Source: Anaerolineae bacterium (GTDB taxonomy: Bacteria; Chloroflexota; Anaerolineae; JAFGEY01). From it: a stretch of 13,415 nt of DNA. Numbering within the stretch: position 1 is the first letter of the stretch; each line of letters starts with the position of its first letter. The DNA is taken from positions 1 to 13,415 of the forward strand of contig JAFGJF010000176.1 of NCBI GenBank assembly GCA_016929205.1. The letters run 5' to 3'. Shown piece by piece: positions 7,700 through 13,288 of the stretch. A program made the position numbers and the translations under genes. The notes under the pieces are model-generated. The model had not been told where the DNA came from. It did no database searches and worked only from the letters and a program-made list of their open reading frames with translations.

Positions 7700-8089
7700 G
7701 CTTGCCCTCCAGCCAACGTCCCCTGCTGCATCTCGAACGATGCAATGCGCTCTTGGCTGCGCACCCAGAACAAACCTGGAATCAAAATCACGACCATCCT
7801 GCAATGCCAACGACGATCAAGACGAGGGGAACGACATTGCCCACGCCGTGGGCAACCAGCGTGAACCAGGTGCTCCTGGTCCGCTGCGCCACATACGCCC
7901 AAAAGAAAGCAGAAGGCAGCAAGACGGGCAGCGTCCATTTTTGCCACAGATGGTGGAGGCTCCACAGCAACCCGTGAACGAGCCAGGCGTACCTGCCCTG
8001 GGCGAGCTCTTGCCTGGGGAGCACGTATCCACGAAACCAAAACTCTTCACCCAAAATGAGAGAGGTTTGATCGTTCCCTGTCTTGCCAT
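7696..8089 (-). pseudogene. Decayed CPBP intramembrane protease: internal deletion and two frameshifts
   Basis: Three minus frames carry successive pieces of one gene. The ATG at 8089 has a strong ribosome site (GGGAGG, 5 bases upstream) and an upstream promoter-like element, but its frame gives only MARQGTIKPLSFW before nonsense. A second frame (about 8060-7790) carries the CPBP core: LILGEEFWFRGYVLP, WSLHHLWQKW and VAHGVGNVVPLVLIVVGIAG, ending at TGA 7788-7790. A third frame continues with a hydrophobic stretch and charged tail (VVILIPGLFWVRSQERIASF) to TGA 7696-7698, which overlaps the AOR start as ATGA. The roughly 100-150 residues of membrane helices expected before EExxxRG are absent. 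I infer an internal deletion after the start plus a later frameshift. Programmed frameshifting or sequencing errors could explain the second shift but not the missing N-terminal half. Confidence 0.7.
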
Positions 8090-8146
8090 ACGATCCTCCC
8101 GTTAGTTCCGTTTCTCGGACTTGTCGCAAGCTATCAAACCGGTCCC

Positions 8147-8155
8147 AGTATATCA
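8147..8155 (-). promoter_or_regulatory. Extended -10 element upstream of the decayed CPBP gene
   Basis: The minus strand reads TGATATACT (TGn plus TATACT), about 58 bases before the ATG at 8089. No good -35 is seen. It suggests the gene was once expressed and that readthrough could still reach the AOR gene. Confidence 0.35.
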
Positions 8156-8270
8156 CATGGCGTATTCGATCACATCGTACAAAGGAATGATCCCAATTCA
8201 GCAAAAGAGATGATCTTGGCAATTGAGCCCGGCGAGGTATCTAGAGGCAAAACCTGACTGGGCTGTTTTT

Positions 8271-8393
8271 TTATTTGGCAGCAGATGCCTCGAGAAAGGT
8301 GCGGACGTGATCATAGACCTGGTCGGGACACTCGTGCCAAAAGTGGCCACCCCAGGGGCAGAATGAGTGTAAGCCACCCTTTGCCGGCTTGTC
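8271..8393 (-). pseudogene. Alpha/beta-hydrolase C-terminal remnant
   Basis: A minus frame reads GGLHSFCPWGGHFWHECPDQ then VYDHVRTFLEASAAK and stops at TAA 8271-8273. A glycine/proline-rich turn around a histidine, followed by an amphipathic helix ending in FLEA, is how alpha/beta-hydrolase genes commonly end (catalytic His, then the last helix). The frame is closed by a TAA near 8402, with no start and no nucleophile elbow upstream, so this is at most the last 40 residues. The assignment rests on this short match alone. Confidence 0.4.
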
Positions 8394-8775
8394 TTTTTAC
8401 ACAGTTCGAGCTCATATACTTCAACCTCTGTTTCTAGGTCCTGTTGACATTTCACGTAAACGGTCCAGTTTGCCACTTGCACGATATGAATGCGGACTGG
8501 CGTATGTCATTCCCGCACGTTTTCAGCGGGAATCCAGCTTCTTTTGTGCATATGGATGCCCGATAGCGACATTCGGACATGGCAGCCCAGGCGCAACTCA
8601 AAACGTCAACGAAACCCAGTGCGCTTTCACAAAACAGACCTTGACTTTGTGCGATTCACACGTAGCCGCGTTTTCCAAACGCAAAAGTGCGCTTTGATAT
8701 AGAACGATACGCGGTAGCGATGTCGCGGCTACACCATCGGCCACAAAAACCCGGGCCGGTTGTGTGAAAAGGCGT
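8394..8775. other. Gene-poor stretch
   Basis: I see no convincing gene on either strand. It contains one CATTCCCGC-type palindrome (8505-8536), a short inverted pair CACAAA/TTTGTG near 8629-8652 and a repeated GTGCGCTTT word. With the remnants on its left side, it looks like degraded sequence. Confidence 0.5.
8505..8536 (+). repeat. Dispersed CATTCCCGC palindrome, copy 1
   Basis: ATTCCCGC at 8509-8516 pairs with GCGGGAAT at 8526-8533 across 9 bases, within TGTCATTCCCGC...GCGGGAATCCAG. A second copy in opposite orientation is at 12301-12327. This word is widespread as an intergenic palindromic repeat in many bacteria (its translation is the well-known spurious peptide CHSRxxGNP). Confidence 0.8.
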
Positions 8776-8952
8776 TCAGGAAAACTCGAGACCAAAGATC
8801 AGGAAAACGGCGATGCCGATGGCGACAGCAAGGCCAAGGCTGCTCAGCGCAAAGGCGGTGCCGATCCCGGCGCCGGCGCCCATCACCAGGGCGACGCCTA
8901 TTCGATTTGCGGTCGAAATACGGGTGCTTGATTGTCGGGACAAATCTTTCAT
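8776..8952 (-). CDS. Small glycine-rich membrane protein
   Basis: This 58-residue protein has a short polar N-terminus (MKDLSRQSSTRISTANR), then a 36-residue hydrophobic region with small-residue spacing (GAGAGIGTAFALSSLGLAVAI), enough for two tightly packed helices of glycine-zipper type. It begins 8 bases after the stop of the 77-residue gene. Its own ribosome site is poor (GAGG abuts the ATG), which suggests translational coupling. I do not recognise a named family. A two-gene unit of basic cytosolic peptide plus tiny membrane peptide is possible. Longer frames starting further upstream overlap the neighbour gene and are less likely. Confidence 0.6.
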   Translation of the reverse strand: MKDLSRQSSTRISTANRIGVALVMGAGAGIGTAFALSSLGLAVAIGIAVFLIFGLEFS

Positions 8953-8960
8953 CCTCGCAG

Positions 8961-9194
8961 TTAGGTCGGCATCGGGCCAGGCTGGTACGCGCCCGCTCGC
9001 TGCAGACCCTGCCCCAACCTGACCATCCAGCGACCGAGCTGGCACAGCAGCCAGCAGCCCTGGCGGGAAAGCCAGTCTTGCTCCGAACGACGCCGGCCCT
9101 GACGCAGCAGCCGCCACCGTTCGGCATCGCGCCGCCGATCCGCGCGACGCTGGTCCTCGACCCGCTTGTACAGGTTAACCTGCATATACTCCAT
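8961..9194 (-). CDS. Small basic hypothetical protein
   Basis: This 77-residue protein begins MEYMQVNLYKRVEDQRRADR. It is very rich in Arg and Gln, with two Cys and several Trp in the middle, and is predicted to be mostly helical. The start is strongly supported: TTAGGAGGG precedes the ATG by 5 bases. The gene lies directly upstream of the 58-residue membrane protein gene. A candidate promoter lies at 9335-9364, giving a leader of about 130 bases. No family is recognised; its charge would suit a nucleic-acid or membrane-surface binding role, but this is speculation. Confidence 0.6.
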   Translation of the reverse strand: MEYMQVNLYKRVEDQRRADRRRDAERWRLLRQGRRRSEQDWLSRQGCWLLCQLGRWMVRLGQGLQRAGAYQPGPMPT

Positions 9195-9334
9195 TTTTAC
9201 CCTCCTAACACAACCTTGCTACCTCGGTGAGAGAGCAGTCATCCCACCGATTCATGTCGCCCAGCCGCCCATTGTGACAGCGTATCGGAAAGGTAATGCA
9301 GGAACGTAGAGCGCTCGATAGGCAGCTTGTACAC

Positions 9335-9364
9335 AGTATACATCTAACATAAGTGAGTTGTCAT
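9335..9364 (-). promoter_or_regulatory. Candidate promoter of the 77-residue gene
   Basis: The minus strand has ATGACA (9364-9359), 18 bases, then TATACT (9340-9335). The -35 box touches the near-palindrome at 9363-9380 (one mismatched pair in 18 bases), which could be a repressor site. Confidence 0.4.
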
Positions 9365-9429
9365 CACCCACGTTGGTGATTGATGGGGATGATCGCAAGA
9401 TAAATCATCGGGAGAATGAGGCGCATATC

Positions 9430-9469
9430 GTCCAGTGGAACAAATCCATCAAAAAGATTCCCACTGGAC
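9430..9469 (+). repeat. 9-bp inverted repeat upstream of vapB
   Basis: GTCCAGTGG (9430-9438) and CCACTGGAC (9461-9469) are perfect inverted copies with a 22-base AT-rich centre, ending 34 bases before the vapB start. It could be an autoregulatory operator, as VapB proteins bind inverted repeats at their own promoter, or an mRNA hairpin. Confidence 0.4.
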
Positions 9470-9502
9470 TTGACCTATACACATCACGTGAGGAGGGCTG
9501 AA

Positions 9503-9715
9503 ATGCGAACCAATGTCGTGATCGATGATGAACTGATGGCTGCAGCACTAGAAAGCACAGGACTTGAGACCAAAAAGGCAGTTATTGAGGAAACACTGCG
9601 AACGCTGGTAAGATTGAAAGCACAGGAACGGGTCCGGGCGCTGCGAGGCAAGCTGCAATGGGAAGGCGACTTGAGCGTATTGCGCGAGGGCCGATTTTAC
9701 GATGTGGATCGTTGA
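9503..9715 (+). CDS. vapB: VapB-family type II antitoxin (orphan)
   Basis: This 70-residue protein begins MRTNVVIDDELM, a ribbon-helix-helix-type strand, followed by TGLETKKAVIEETLRTLVRL and the C-terminal signature LRGKLQWEGDL. This is the VapB antitoxin pattern that binds VapC PIN-domain RNases. The start at 9503 follows GAGGAGGG by 5 bases; a longer upstream frame is not needed. An ATG at 9702 overlaps the gene end in another frame and begins MWIVDGSV, matching the usual VapC opening (xxIVDTSVW), but the PIN domain does not continue. The toxin therefore appears lost, leaving an antitoxin that could still repress its promoter or counter another VapC in trans. Confidence 0.85.
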   Translation: MRTNVVIDDELMAAALESTGLETKKAVIEETLRTLVRLKAQERVRALRGKLQWEGDLSVLREGRFYDVDR

Positions 9716-9728
9716 TGGTTCTGTACCA
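9702..9728 (+). pseudogene. Stub of a truncated VapC toxin gene
   Basis: ATG 9702 overlaps the vapB stop by 14 bases in a different frame and encodes MWIVDGSVP. VapC toxins commonly start with a beta strand of the type MxIVDTSVWI whose Asp is a catalytic metal ligand. After about eight codons all resemblance is lost, and the frame runs antisense into the end of the uroporphyrinogen-decarboxylase-like gene. It is best read as a toxin gene cut by deletion. Confidence 0.5.
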
Positions 9729-9774
9729 CCTCGGAATGTGTGCACCTCCAACGAGATGGTAGCATTCCCCTGCC

Positions 9775-10857
9775 CTACAAGCCCACGATCGACCTCGCCG
9801 CCTCTATCTCGTCCATCTCTTGGATCATGATCAGCAGAAACAATCCCTTCGGATCCAGCGAATCGACCAGCAAGCGCAGCTCGTCCGGCTCGAACGCGCC
9901 CCGGATGAGCAGGGAGCGATCCGCATCCTGGATCCGTTGAAAATAGGGAATCATGTCGGCGACAGGCGGGCCGCTGGCGTCGTTGTTGACCTGAAAGCAG
10001 CCGAGTTCCTCGATCTCGATAAAAGCGTCGAGCAGAAACATCGAGGTGGAATGGAGATGGATAAAGCTGCATGGAAAGTGGCGGGCCAGCATGCGGTCGG
10101 CCGGCTGGACGAGCTGGCGGTACAGATCGGGCGAATAGACAGCCGTTGCATCTTCTTGCATGCGCGCGATCGGCCCCGGTGCCCACAGCGAGTATTGGGC
10201 GTCGAAATAGCCGCTGTGAAAGAGCGGCAGACGCTGCCACAACGCTTCGGTCACGTCCCTGAAAATCTCGGCCAGACGCCACAGCAGCCGAGCCGTGTTC
10301 TCGGGCGCATCGACCAGATCGAGGATACTGCGGGTGTGCCCGCGCAGGACGGCGTGCATGTCGGTCGGCCCGATCTCGGCGTTATGGCTGACCGGAAAGC
10401 GGCCGGCGGCGGCTTTGACCAGTTCGTCAGCGAGAGCAAGATACGCGCGATACCACAGGTTTTGGGGGTCAAGCTCGATCTGCAGCGCCTCGTCCCAATC
10501 AAGAAACCGCTCGTCGCCCAGCACATTGTCGGACAAGACGTGCAGCGGGCAGCCGATGATCCCCGGCAAAAAGGGCACGGCGACCTGCATCGGGGACAGG
10601 CCGCGAATCAAGTCATCGTCGATCCGATCGCCCTCGTCGAGCATACGCAGGTGATCGGCGACGAGATCCTGCGGACGGACCATATCGGGCAGCAAGTAGG
10701 GATGATCGATCCAGCCCCGGCTGGCAGAGAACGCTTGCAGCGGAAACCAGCCAATCTGGGTGAACCCAACCAAGGGACGGGTCACGGCAGCGCGATCCCA
10801 AAAGGCCCTGTAACGGGCGATTTTTGCGGGATCGTTTCCAAACGGCGCGCTTGACAT
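9775..10857 (-). CDS. Uroporphyrinogen-decarboxylase-fold (URO-D/methyltransferase-like) protein
   Basis: This 360-residue protein runs from ATG 10857, with AAGGAG 8 bases upstream. An in-frame upstream extension is possible but would run over the promoter at 10921-10949. Layout and motifs resemble URO-D superfamily proteins: an N-terminal ARYRAFWDRAA region, a middle section with SHNAEIGPTDMHAVLRGH, His267 and His269 in FIHLHSTSMFLLDAF, and a C-terminal barrel part with DSLDPKGLFLLI. The superfamily includes haem-pathway URO-D and corrinoid methyltransferases such as MtaA/MtbA. No haem genes or corrinoid proteins are nearby, so the reaction is open; a methyl-transfer or catabolic role seems more likely than haem synthesis (inference). 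It has its own promoter. Confidence 0.75.
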   Translation of the reverse strand: MSSAPFGNDPAKIARYRAFWDRAAVTRPLVGFTQIGWFPLQAFSASRGWIDHPYLLPDMVRPQDLVADHLRMLDEGDRIDDDLIRGLSPMQVAVPFLPGIIGCPLHVLSDNVLGDERFLDWDEALQIELDPQNLWYRAYLALADELVKAAAGRFPVSHNAEIGPTDMHAVLRGHTRSILDLVDAPENTARLLWRLAEIFRDVTEALWQRLPLFHSGYFDAQYSLWAPGPIARMQEDATAVYSPDLYRQLVQPADRMLARHFPCSFIHLHSTSMFLLDAFIEIEELGCFQVNNDASGPPVADMIPYFQRIQDADRSLLIRGAFEPDELRLLVDSLDPKGLFLLIMIQEMDEIEAARSIVGL

Positions 10858-10920
10858 CTCAGGCTCTCCTTTGCAGCGTGCCTCGTGTGTTGAGGCGACT
10901 CGCACTGCAGCGATGGATAC

Positions 10921-10949
10921 AGTATACTCGTTGTTGGGCGAGATGACAA
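10921..10949 (-). promoter_or_regulatory. Sigma70-type promoter of the URO-D-like gene
   Basis: The minus strand has TTGTCA (10949-10944), exactly 17 bases, then TATACT (10926-10921). The predicted start near 10914 gives a leader of about 57 bases. Confidence 0.65.
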
Positions 10950-11090
10950 TTTGGTGTTTCTGGGATTCGGTTATCCACGGCGGCTTCAGTTTGTCGATTC
11001 GGCACGCGCACGTCAAACCATCGATCGACTGCTCGATCCCTGAAACGGCATCGTCGTGGGCAGCGTTTTAGACCCGAAGAGCCTGGTGCG

Positions 11091-11498
11091 CTATTTCTCC
11101 GGCACGCGATCCAGCAGTCGCGCGCCGAGCTGCTTGGCCTGGATGCGCATCTCGGGATAGAATGCCCCGTCGGTGCCGATCTCCCGGTAGATTTGGTCGA
11201 CGAGCGGATCGAGTTGGAAGGCTAGGTTGCCGCCGACTTGCTGGTGCTTGACGATCGTCTCTATAATCTGGGCCAGATAGGGCGAGGGCCAGGCCTCACA
11301 CATCCGGGCGTACCCATCGTCGTACGTGTGCCCGGCCTCGAGATCGGCGATCCAGCCTTTCATGACGCTTGCCGTGGGCTCGGGTGCCGCTGTCGTCAGG
11401 TACTCGAACGTCTGCCGCACGGTGTACCCAGAGCGCAGAGCCGTGACCAGCACGTGCACGAAATCGCTCAGTTGACGGTCGAGAGCGGTGGTGTCCAT
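11091..11498 (-). CDS. Stand-alone T2SS-F (GspF/TadB/TadC) domain protein without membrane helices
   Basis: This 135-residue protein contains LSDFVHVLVTALRSGYTVRQ, then LTTAAPEPTASVMKGWIADLEAGHTYDDGYARM and IIETIVKHQQVGGNLAFQLDPLVDQI. This matches the cytoplasmic helical T2SS-F domain: an A-L-R-S/A-G-x-s helix, a G-x-x-x-x-x-A helix, then GGNLA. In GspF, PilC and TadB/C the domain is embedded in a polytopic platform protein that contacts the secretion ATPase. Here there is no transmembrane segment and only one domain copy. The start at 11498 follows AAAGGAA by 6 bases. It lies 32 bases after the 183-residue gene and shares its promoter. No ATPase, pilin or platform gene is in view. It may be a soluble decoy, an adaptor, or a relic of a tad locus. 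Confidence 0.75.
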   Translation of the reverse strand: MDTTALDRQLSDFVHVLVTALRSGYTVRQTFEYLTTAAPEPTASVMKGWIADLEAGHTYDDGYARMCEAWPSPYLAQIIETIVKHQQVGGNLAFQLDPLVDQIYREIGTDGAFYPEMRIQAKQLGARLLDRVPEK

Positions 11499-11530
11499 TT
11501 TCCGTTCCTTTCTACTTGATAACTGGGGTG

Positions 11531-12082
11531 CTACTCGAGCTCGGCGAGAAGCGCTTGCCACATCTGTATCTGTTCCTGTGCCAGTGCCACGATCCTGGAC
11601 TTGAGGTCCGAGGACTGCCGGGGGCGACGCTGCCAGTCCGGCCCGATGCGCTCGTCGGCGACCGCAGAGAGCCAACGCCCGATGCTCGGCTCGTCATTCC
11701 AAAAGTGCCCTGCTTCGGCGGCCAGCATCTTGAGCGCCATCTGGCGACGCATCCCTTCCTGGCCCTTGCCGAGGTGGACGTTGATCGTAAAGTATTTCTG
11801 CATATCCTCTCGGCTGATCTTGCGCGTGGGCACGATGAGGGTCTGTCCATCGCTTATGGCCTGCCACTGAAAGTACGTCATGCCCGTGTCGACATACTCT
11901 TTGATGATGTCGTCGTGTCGGGCGAGGACATACGCATCCGCGTCCCCGCCGTACTCGTCGTGCACCTGGTTCCACCCGTGGTTCCACATGTTCTCTTGGA
12001 CGATCAGTCTACCTTCTGGTTCCTCGACATCCACGTCGACAATGGTATACGCACTCTCGTTCCAGCGTACCTCGAGCTTCAC
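11531..12082 (-). CDS. Hypothetical protein co-transcribed with the T2SS-F domain protein
   Basis: This 183-residue soluble protein starts at GTG 12082, with AAGGAG 9 bases upstream. No family is recognised. The first 100 residues are strand-rich and acidic (MKLEVRWNESAYTIVDVDVE, then ENMWNHGWNQVHDEYGG, many Trp, Tyr and Asp). The middle has a basic helix (GMRRQMALKMLAAEAGHFWN) and the C-terminus is a long amphipathic helix ending QEQIQMWQALLAELE, suitable for protein contact. It is the first gene after a perfect consensus promoter and is followed within 32 bases by the T2SS-F domain gene, so the two products probably act together. Base composition resembles its neighbours. Confidence 0.75.
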   Translation of the reverse strand: MKLEVRWNESAYTIVDVDVEEPEGRLIVQENMWNHGWNQVHDEYGGDADAYVLARHDDIIKEYVDTGMTYFQWQAISDGQTLIVPTRKISREDMQKYFTINVHLGKGQEGMRRQMALKMLAAEAGHFWNDEPSIGRWLSAVADERIGPDWQRRPRQSSDLKSRIVALAQEQIQMWQALLAELE

Positions 12083-12118
12083 GATGGACTGCTCCTTCCA
12101 CTCTATGGTGTGAATTTT

Positions 12119-12153
12119 ATATAGATTATAGCACTTTCCATATAGATTGTCAA
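12119..12153 (-). promoter_or_regulatory. Perfect consensus promoter with 21-bp-spaced direct repeats
   Basis: The minus strand reads TTGACA (12153-12148), 17 bases, TATAAT (12130-12125): both boxes and spacer are ideal. The word AATCTATAT occurs twice in the same direction (12148-12140 and 12127-12119), exactly 21 bases apart, once in the spacer just after the -35 and once from the end of the -10. Two turns of helix between copies suggest a dimeric regulator bound to one face. The transcription start would be near 12118, about 36 bases before the GTG at 12082. Confidence 0.75.
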
Positions 12154-12191
12154 TAGCCTACTTGCGTATTTCAGTCTGGGGGCGAGTTTCA

Positions 12192-12258
12192 GGAGTCAAG
12201 GCTTCAGCCGGCCGCCTAGTATCATAGAACATTCCAGATCAGCTAAAGTCTAGACTCC
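12192..12258. repeat. Imperfect 19-bp inverted repeat
   Basis: GGAGTCAAGGCTTCAGCCG (12192-12210) matches the reverse complement of 12240-12258 at 15 of 19 positions, with a 29-base centre. This size and structure suit a decayed non-autonomous palindromic element. Confidence 0.5.
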
Positions 12259-12300
12259 GGAGGCCGAAAACTGTATCGTGCAGTAACGACCGGCCCAAGA

Positions 12301-12327
12301 TGGATTCCCGCTTGCGCGGGAATGACA
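12301..12327 (-). repeat. Dispersed CATTCCCGC palindrome, copy 2
   Basis: ATTCCCGC (12304-12311) and GCGGGAAT (12316-12323) are perfect inverted arms around a 4-base loop, inside TGGATTCCCGC...GCGGGAATGACA. Read on the minus strand it matches copy 1 at 8505-8536 in both arms and flanks. Confidence 0.8.
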
Positions 12328-12519
12328 AAGTAAAAGTAAAAGGAGAGCGGCTAAAGTCATTACTACGAACCCGTCATCACTACTACGGTAGAGTGCCAGG
12401 GGGCATTGCATTTGGCAGAGCTGGCCTTGATATAGAGACTCCTGGAGAGGCGTAAAGAACATGGCGGTAGAGAGCGCAGCAGAAAAAAACTTCCGGGCAG
12501 ACTCCGAGGGTCTACGAGT

Positions 12520-13230
12520 CTATGAGGATAGAGGAACGACGACGTGAACGATGGTTCCCTCACCGGGTGCGGACGCGATGAAACACGTCCCTTGCATCGC
12601 TTCAACACGGTCTTGAGCTGAGAACCCGACCGGAAGCCCGCGTAATGCGCGCTCGGCGCGCATTGCCTCCCAATCGAATCCCTGGCCATCGTCCCGGATG
12701 CTCAGGTCAAAGTCATCGTCCTGGCAAGAAAGCGCGATCCAGATGTTGTCGGCCCGAGCGTGGGCGATGGCGTTGGCAACGGATTCCTGTACCACGTCAA
12801 ATACGGCTGCTTCGGCCTGCTCACCCAGGCGCGGTATCTCTCCTTCAGCAGTGAGATGGACGGCAAGCGAGGCCGCGTTTTCCACATGGCTAGAGCGTTC
12901 CTTCCAGTGGGTCACAAAATCCTCTAGTGCGGGCATAAGCCCTTGTGTTTCCAATATATTTGTCACGAGAACACATCCTTTCTTATCCAGGTGTTCGGTA
13001 GCGGCAGTCAAAGCCGCGTCGATCAGGGCGCGCGGCCAGAGGCTGATCAGACCCAGCGCCCCACTTTTATCGTACACATCCTGGCACATATCGCGGAACA
13101 CCTGGGCCATCAGCGGCCCGTACTCGCGCCTGTGCTCCGCAGGGTAGGCGATCAGCAAAGTCTGGTAGATGCGGTCGGAAACGGCCAGCGGCTTGGGTAA
13201 TCCATTCTTTTGGGGATGTTTTCCGCTCAT
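12520..13230 (-). CDS. Histidine-kinase-type ATPase (HATPase_c) lacking an H-box, with a permease-associated N-terminal domain
   Basis: This 236-residue protein, from ATG 13230, has two parts. Residues about 19-82 (RIYQTLLIAYPAEHRREYG ... VFRDM ... LWPRALIDAALTAATEHL) resemble the short N-terminal helical segment I associate with PadR-linked ABC-permease and membrane proteins. Residues about 97-236 resemble the end of a NarL-type kinase: PALEDFVTHWKERS, N-box QESVANAIAHAR (Asn153), G1 box RDDGQGF (180-185) and G2-like APGEGT (221-226). The phospho-acceptor helix (xELHDxxxQ) expected before residue 97 is missing, and there is no membrane segment. It may bind ATP and act on partners, as anti-sigma or HK-like ATPases do, or be a non-phosphorylating remnant of a fusion. 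A TTG at 13254, better spaced from no clear ribosome site, is an alternative start. The promoter at 13287-13315 carries two palindromic operators. Confidence 0.75.
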   Translation of the reverse strand: MSGKHPQKNGLPKPLAVSDRIYQTLLIAYPAEHRREYGPLMAQVFRDMCQDVYDKSGALGLISLWPRALIDAALTAATEHLDKKGCVLVTNILETQGLMPALEDFVTHWKERSSHVENAASLAVHLTAEGEIPRLGEQAEAAVFDVVQESVANAIAHARADNIWIALSCQDDDFDLSIRDDGQGFDWEAMRAERALRGLPVGFSAQDRVEAMQGTCFIASAPGEGTIVHVVVPLSS

Positions 13231-13267
13231 GGGCAGCCATACCTTTCGATGCAAGCATCCGTTTCGG

Positions 13268-13288
13268 ATATATCTGTTACAGATATAT
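13268..13288. promoter_or_regulatory. Perfect 21-bp palindromic operator
   Basis: ATATATCTGT, one T, then ACAGATATAT: ten-base arms with no mismatch. It covers the last -10 bases and the predicted start point of the ATPase gene promoter. AT-rich perfect palindromes at this position are typical of PadR/GntR-type repressors; which one is inference. Confidence 0.75.

Larger units (their letters stand above)
9195..9502. other. Divergent intergenic region with palindromes
   Basis: No gene is seen. It separates the minus-strand small-gene pair from the plus-strand vapB gene. It holds a candidate minus promoter (9335-9364), a near-palindrome (9363-9380) and a 9-bp perfect inverted repeat (9430-9469). 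Confidence 0.5.
12154..12519. other. Intergenic stretch filled with repeat-like sequence
   Basis: No gene is supported. It holds an imperfect 19-bp inverted repeat (12192-12258), a CATTCCCGC-type palindrome (12301-12327) and a GGCTAAAGTCATTACTACGA segment (12350-12369) related in its first part to the repeat arm at 12240-12250. It separates the T2SS-F operon promoter from the end of the ATPase gene. Confidence 0.55.

Noticed and set aside
8251..8278. CCTGACTGGG followed by a run of seven T, resembling a terminator
   Set aside because: Only a two- to three-base stem can form before the T-run, so termination is not supported.
8760..9230. 156-codon plus ORF opposite the small-gene pair
   Set aside because: Arg/Pro-rich shadow; the minus frames have a strong ribosome site and a sensible membrane helix.
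8760..9502. Possible phage or IS insertion around the small-gene pair and vapB
   Set aside because: No transposase, integrase, terminal inverted repeats or target duplications are visible.
9820..10854. Long plus-strand ORF opposite the URO-D-like gene
   Set aside because: Antisense shadow of a well-supported gene in GC-rich codons; no start signals and a low-complexity, charged translation.
11516..12124. 202-codon plus ORF opposite the 183-residue protein
   Set aside because: The minus frame has a consensus promoter, ribosome site and operon partner; this one has only a TTG start without a ribosome site.
12250..12462. Minus ORF containing CHSRASGNP
   Set aside because: This peptide is the known spurious translation of the CATTCCCGC palindrome, not a gene.
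12461..12547. 28-codon plus ORF beginning MAVESAAEKN, with GGAGAGG 10 bases upstream
   Set aside because: Too short, overlaps the end of the ATPase gene on the other strand and matches nothing recognisable; ribosome spacing is long.
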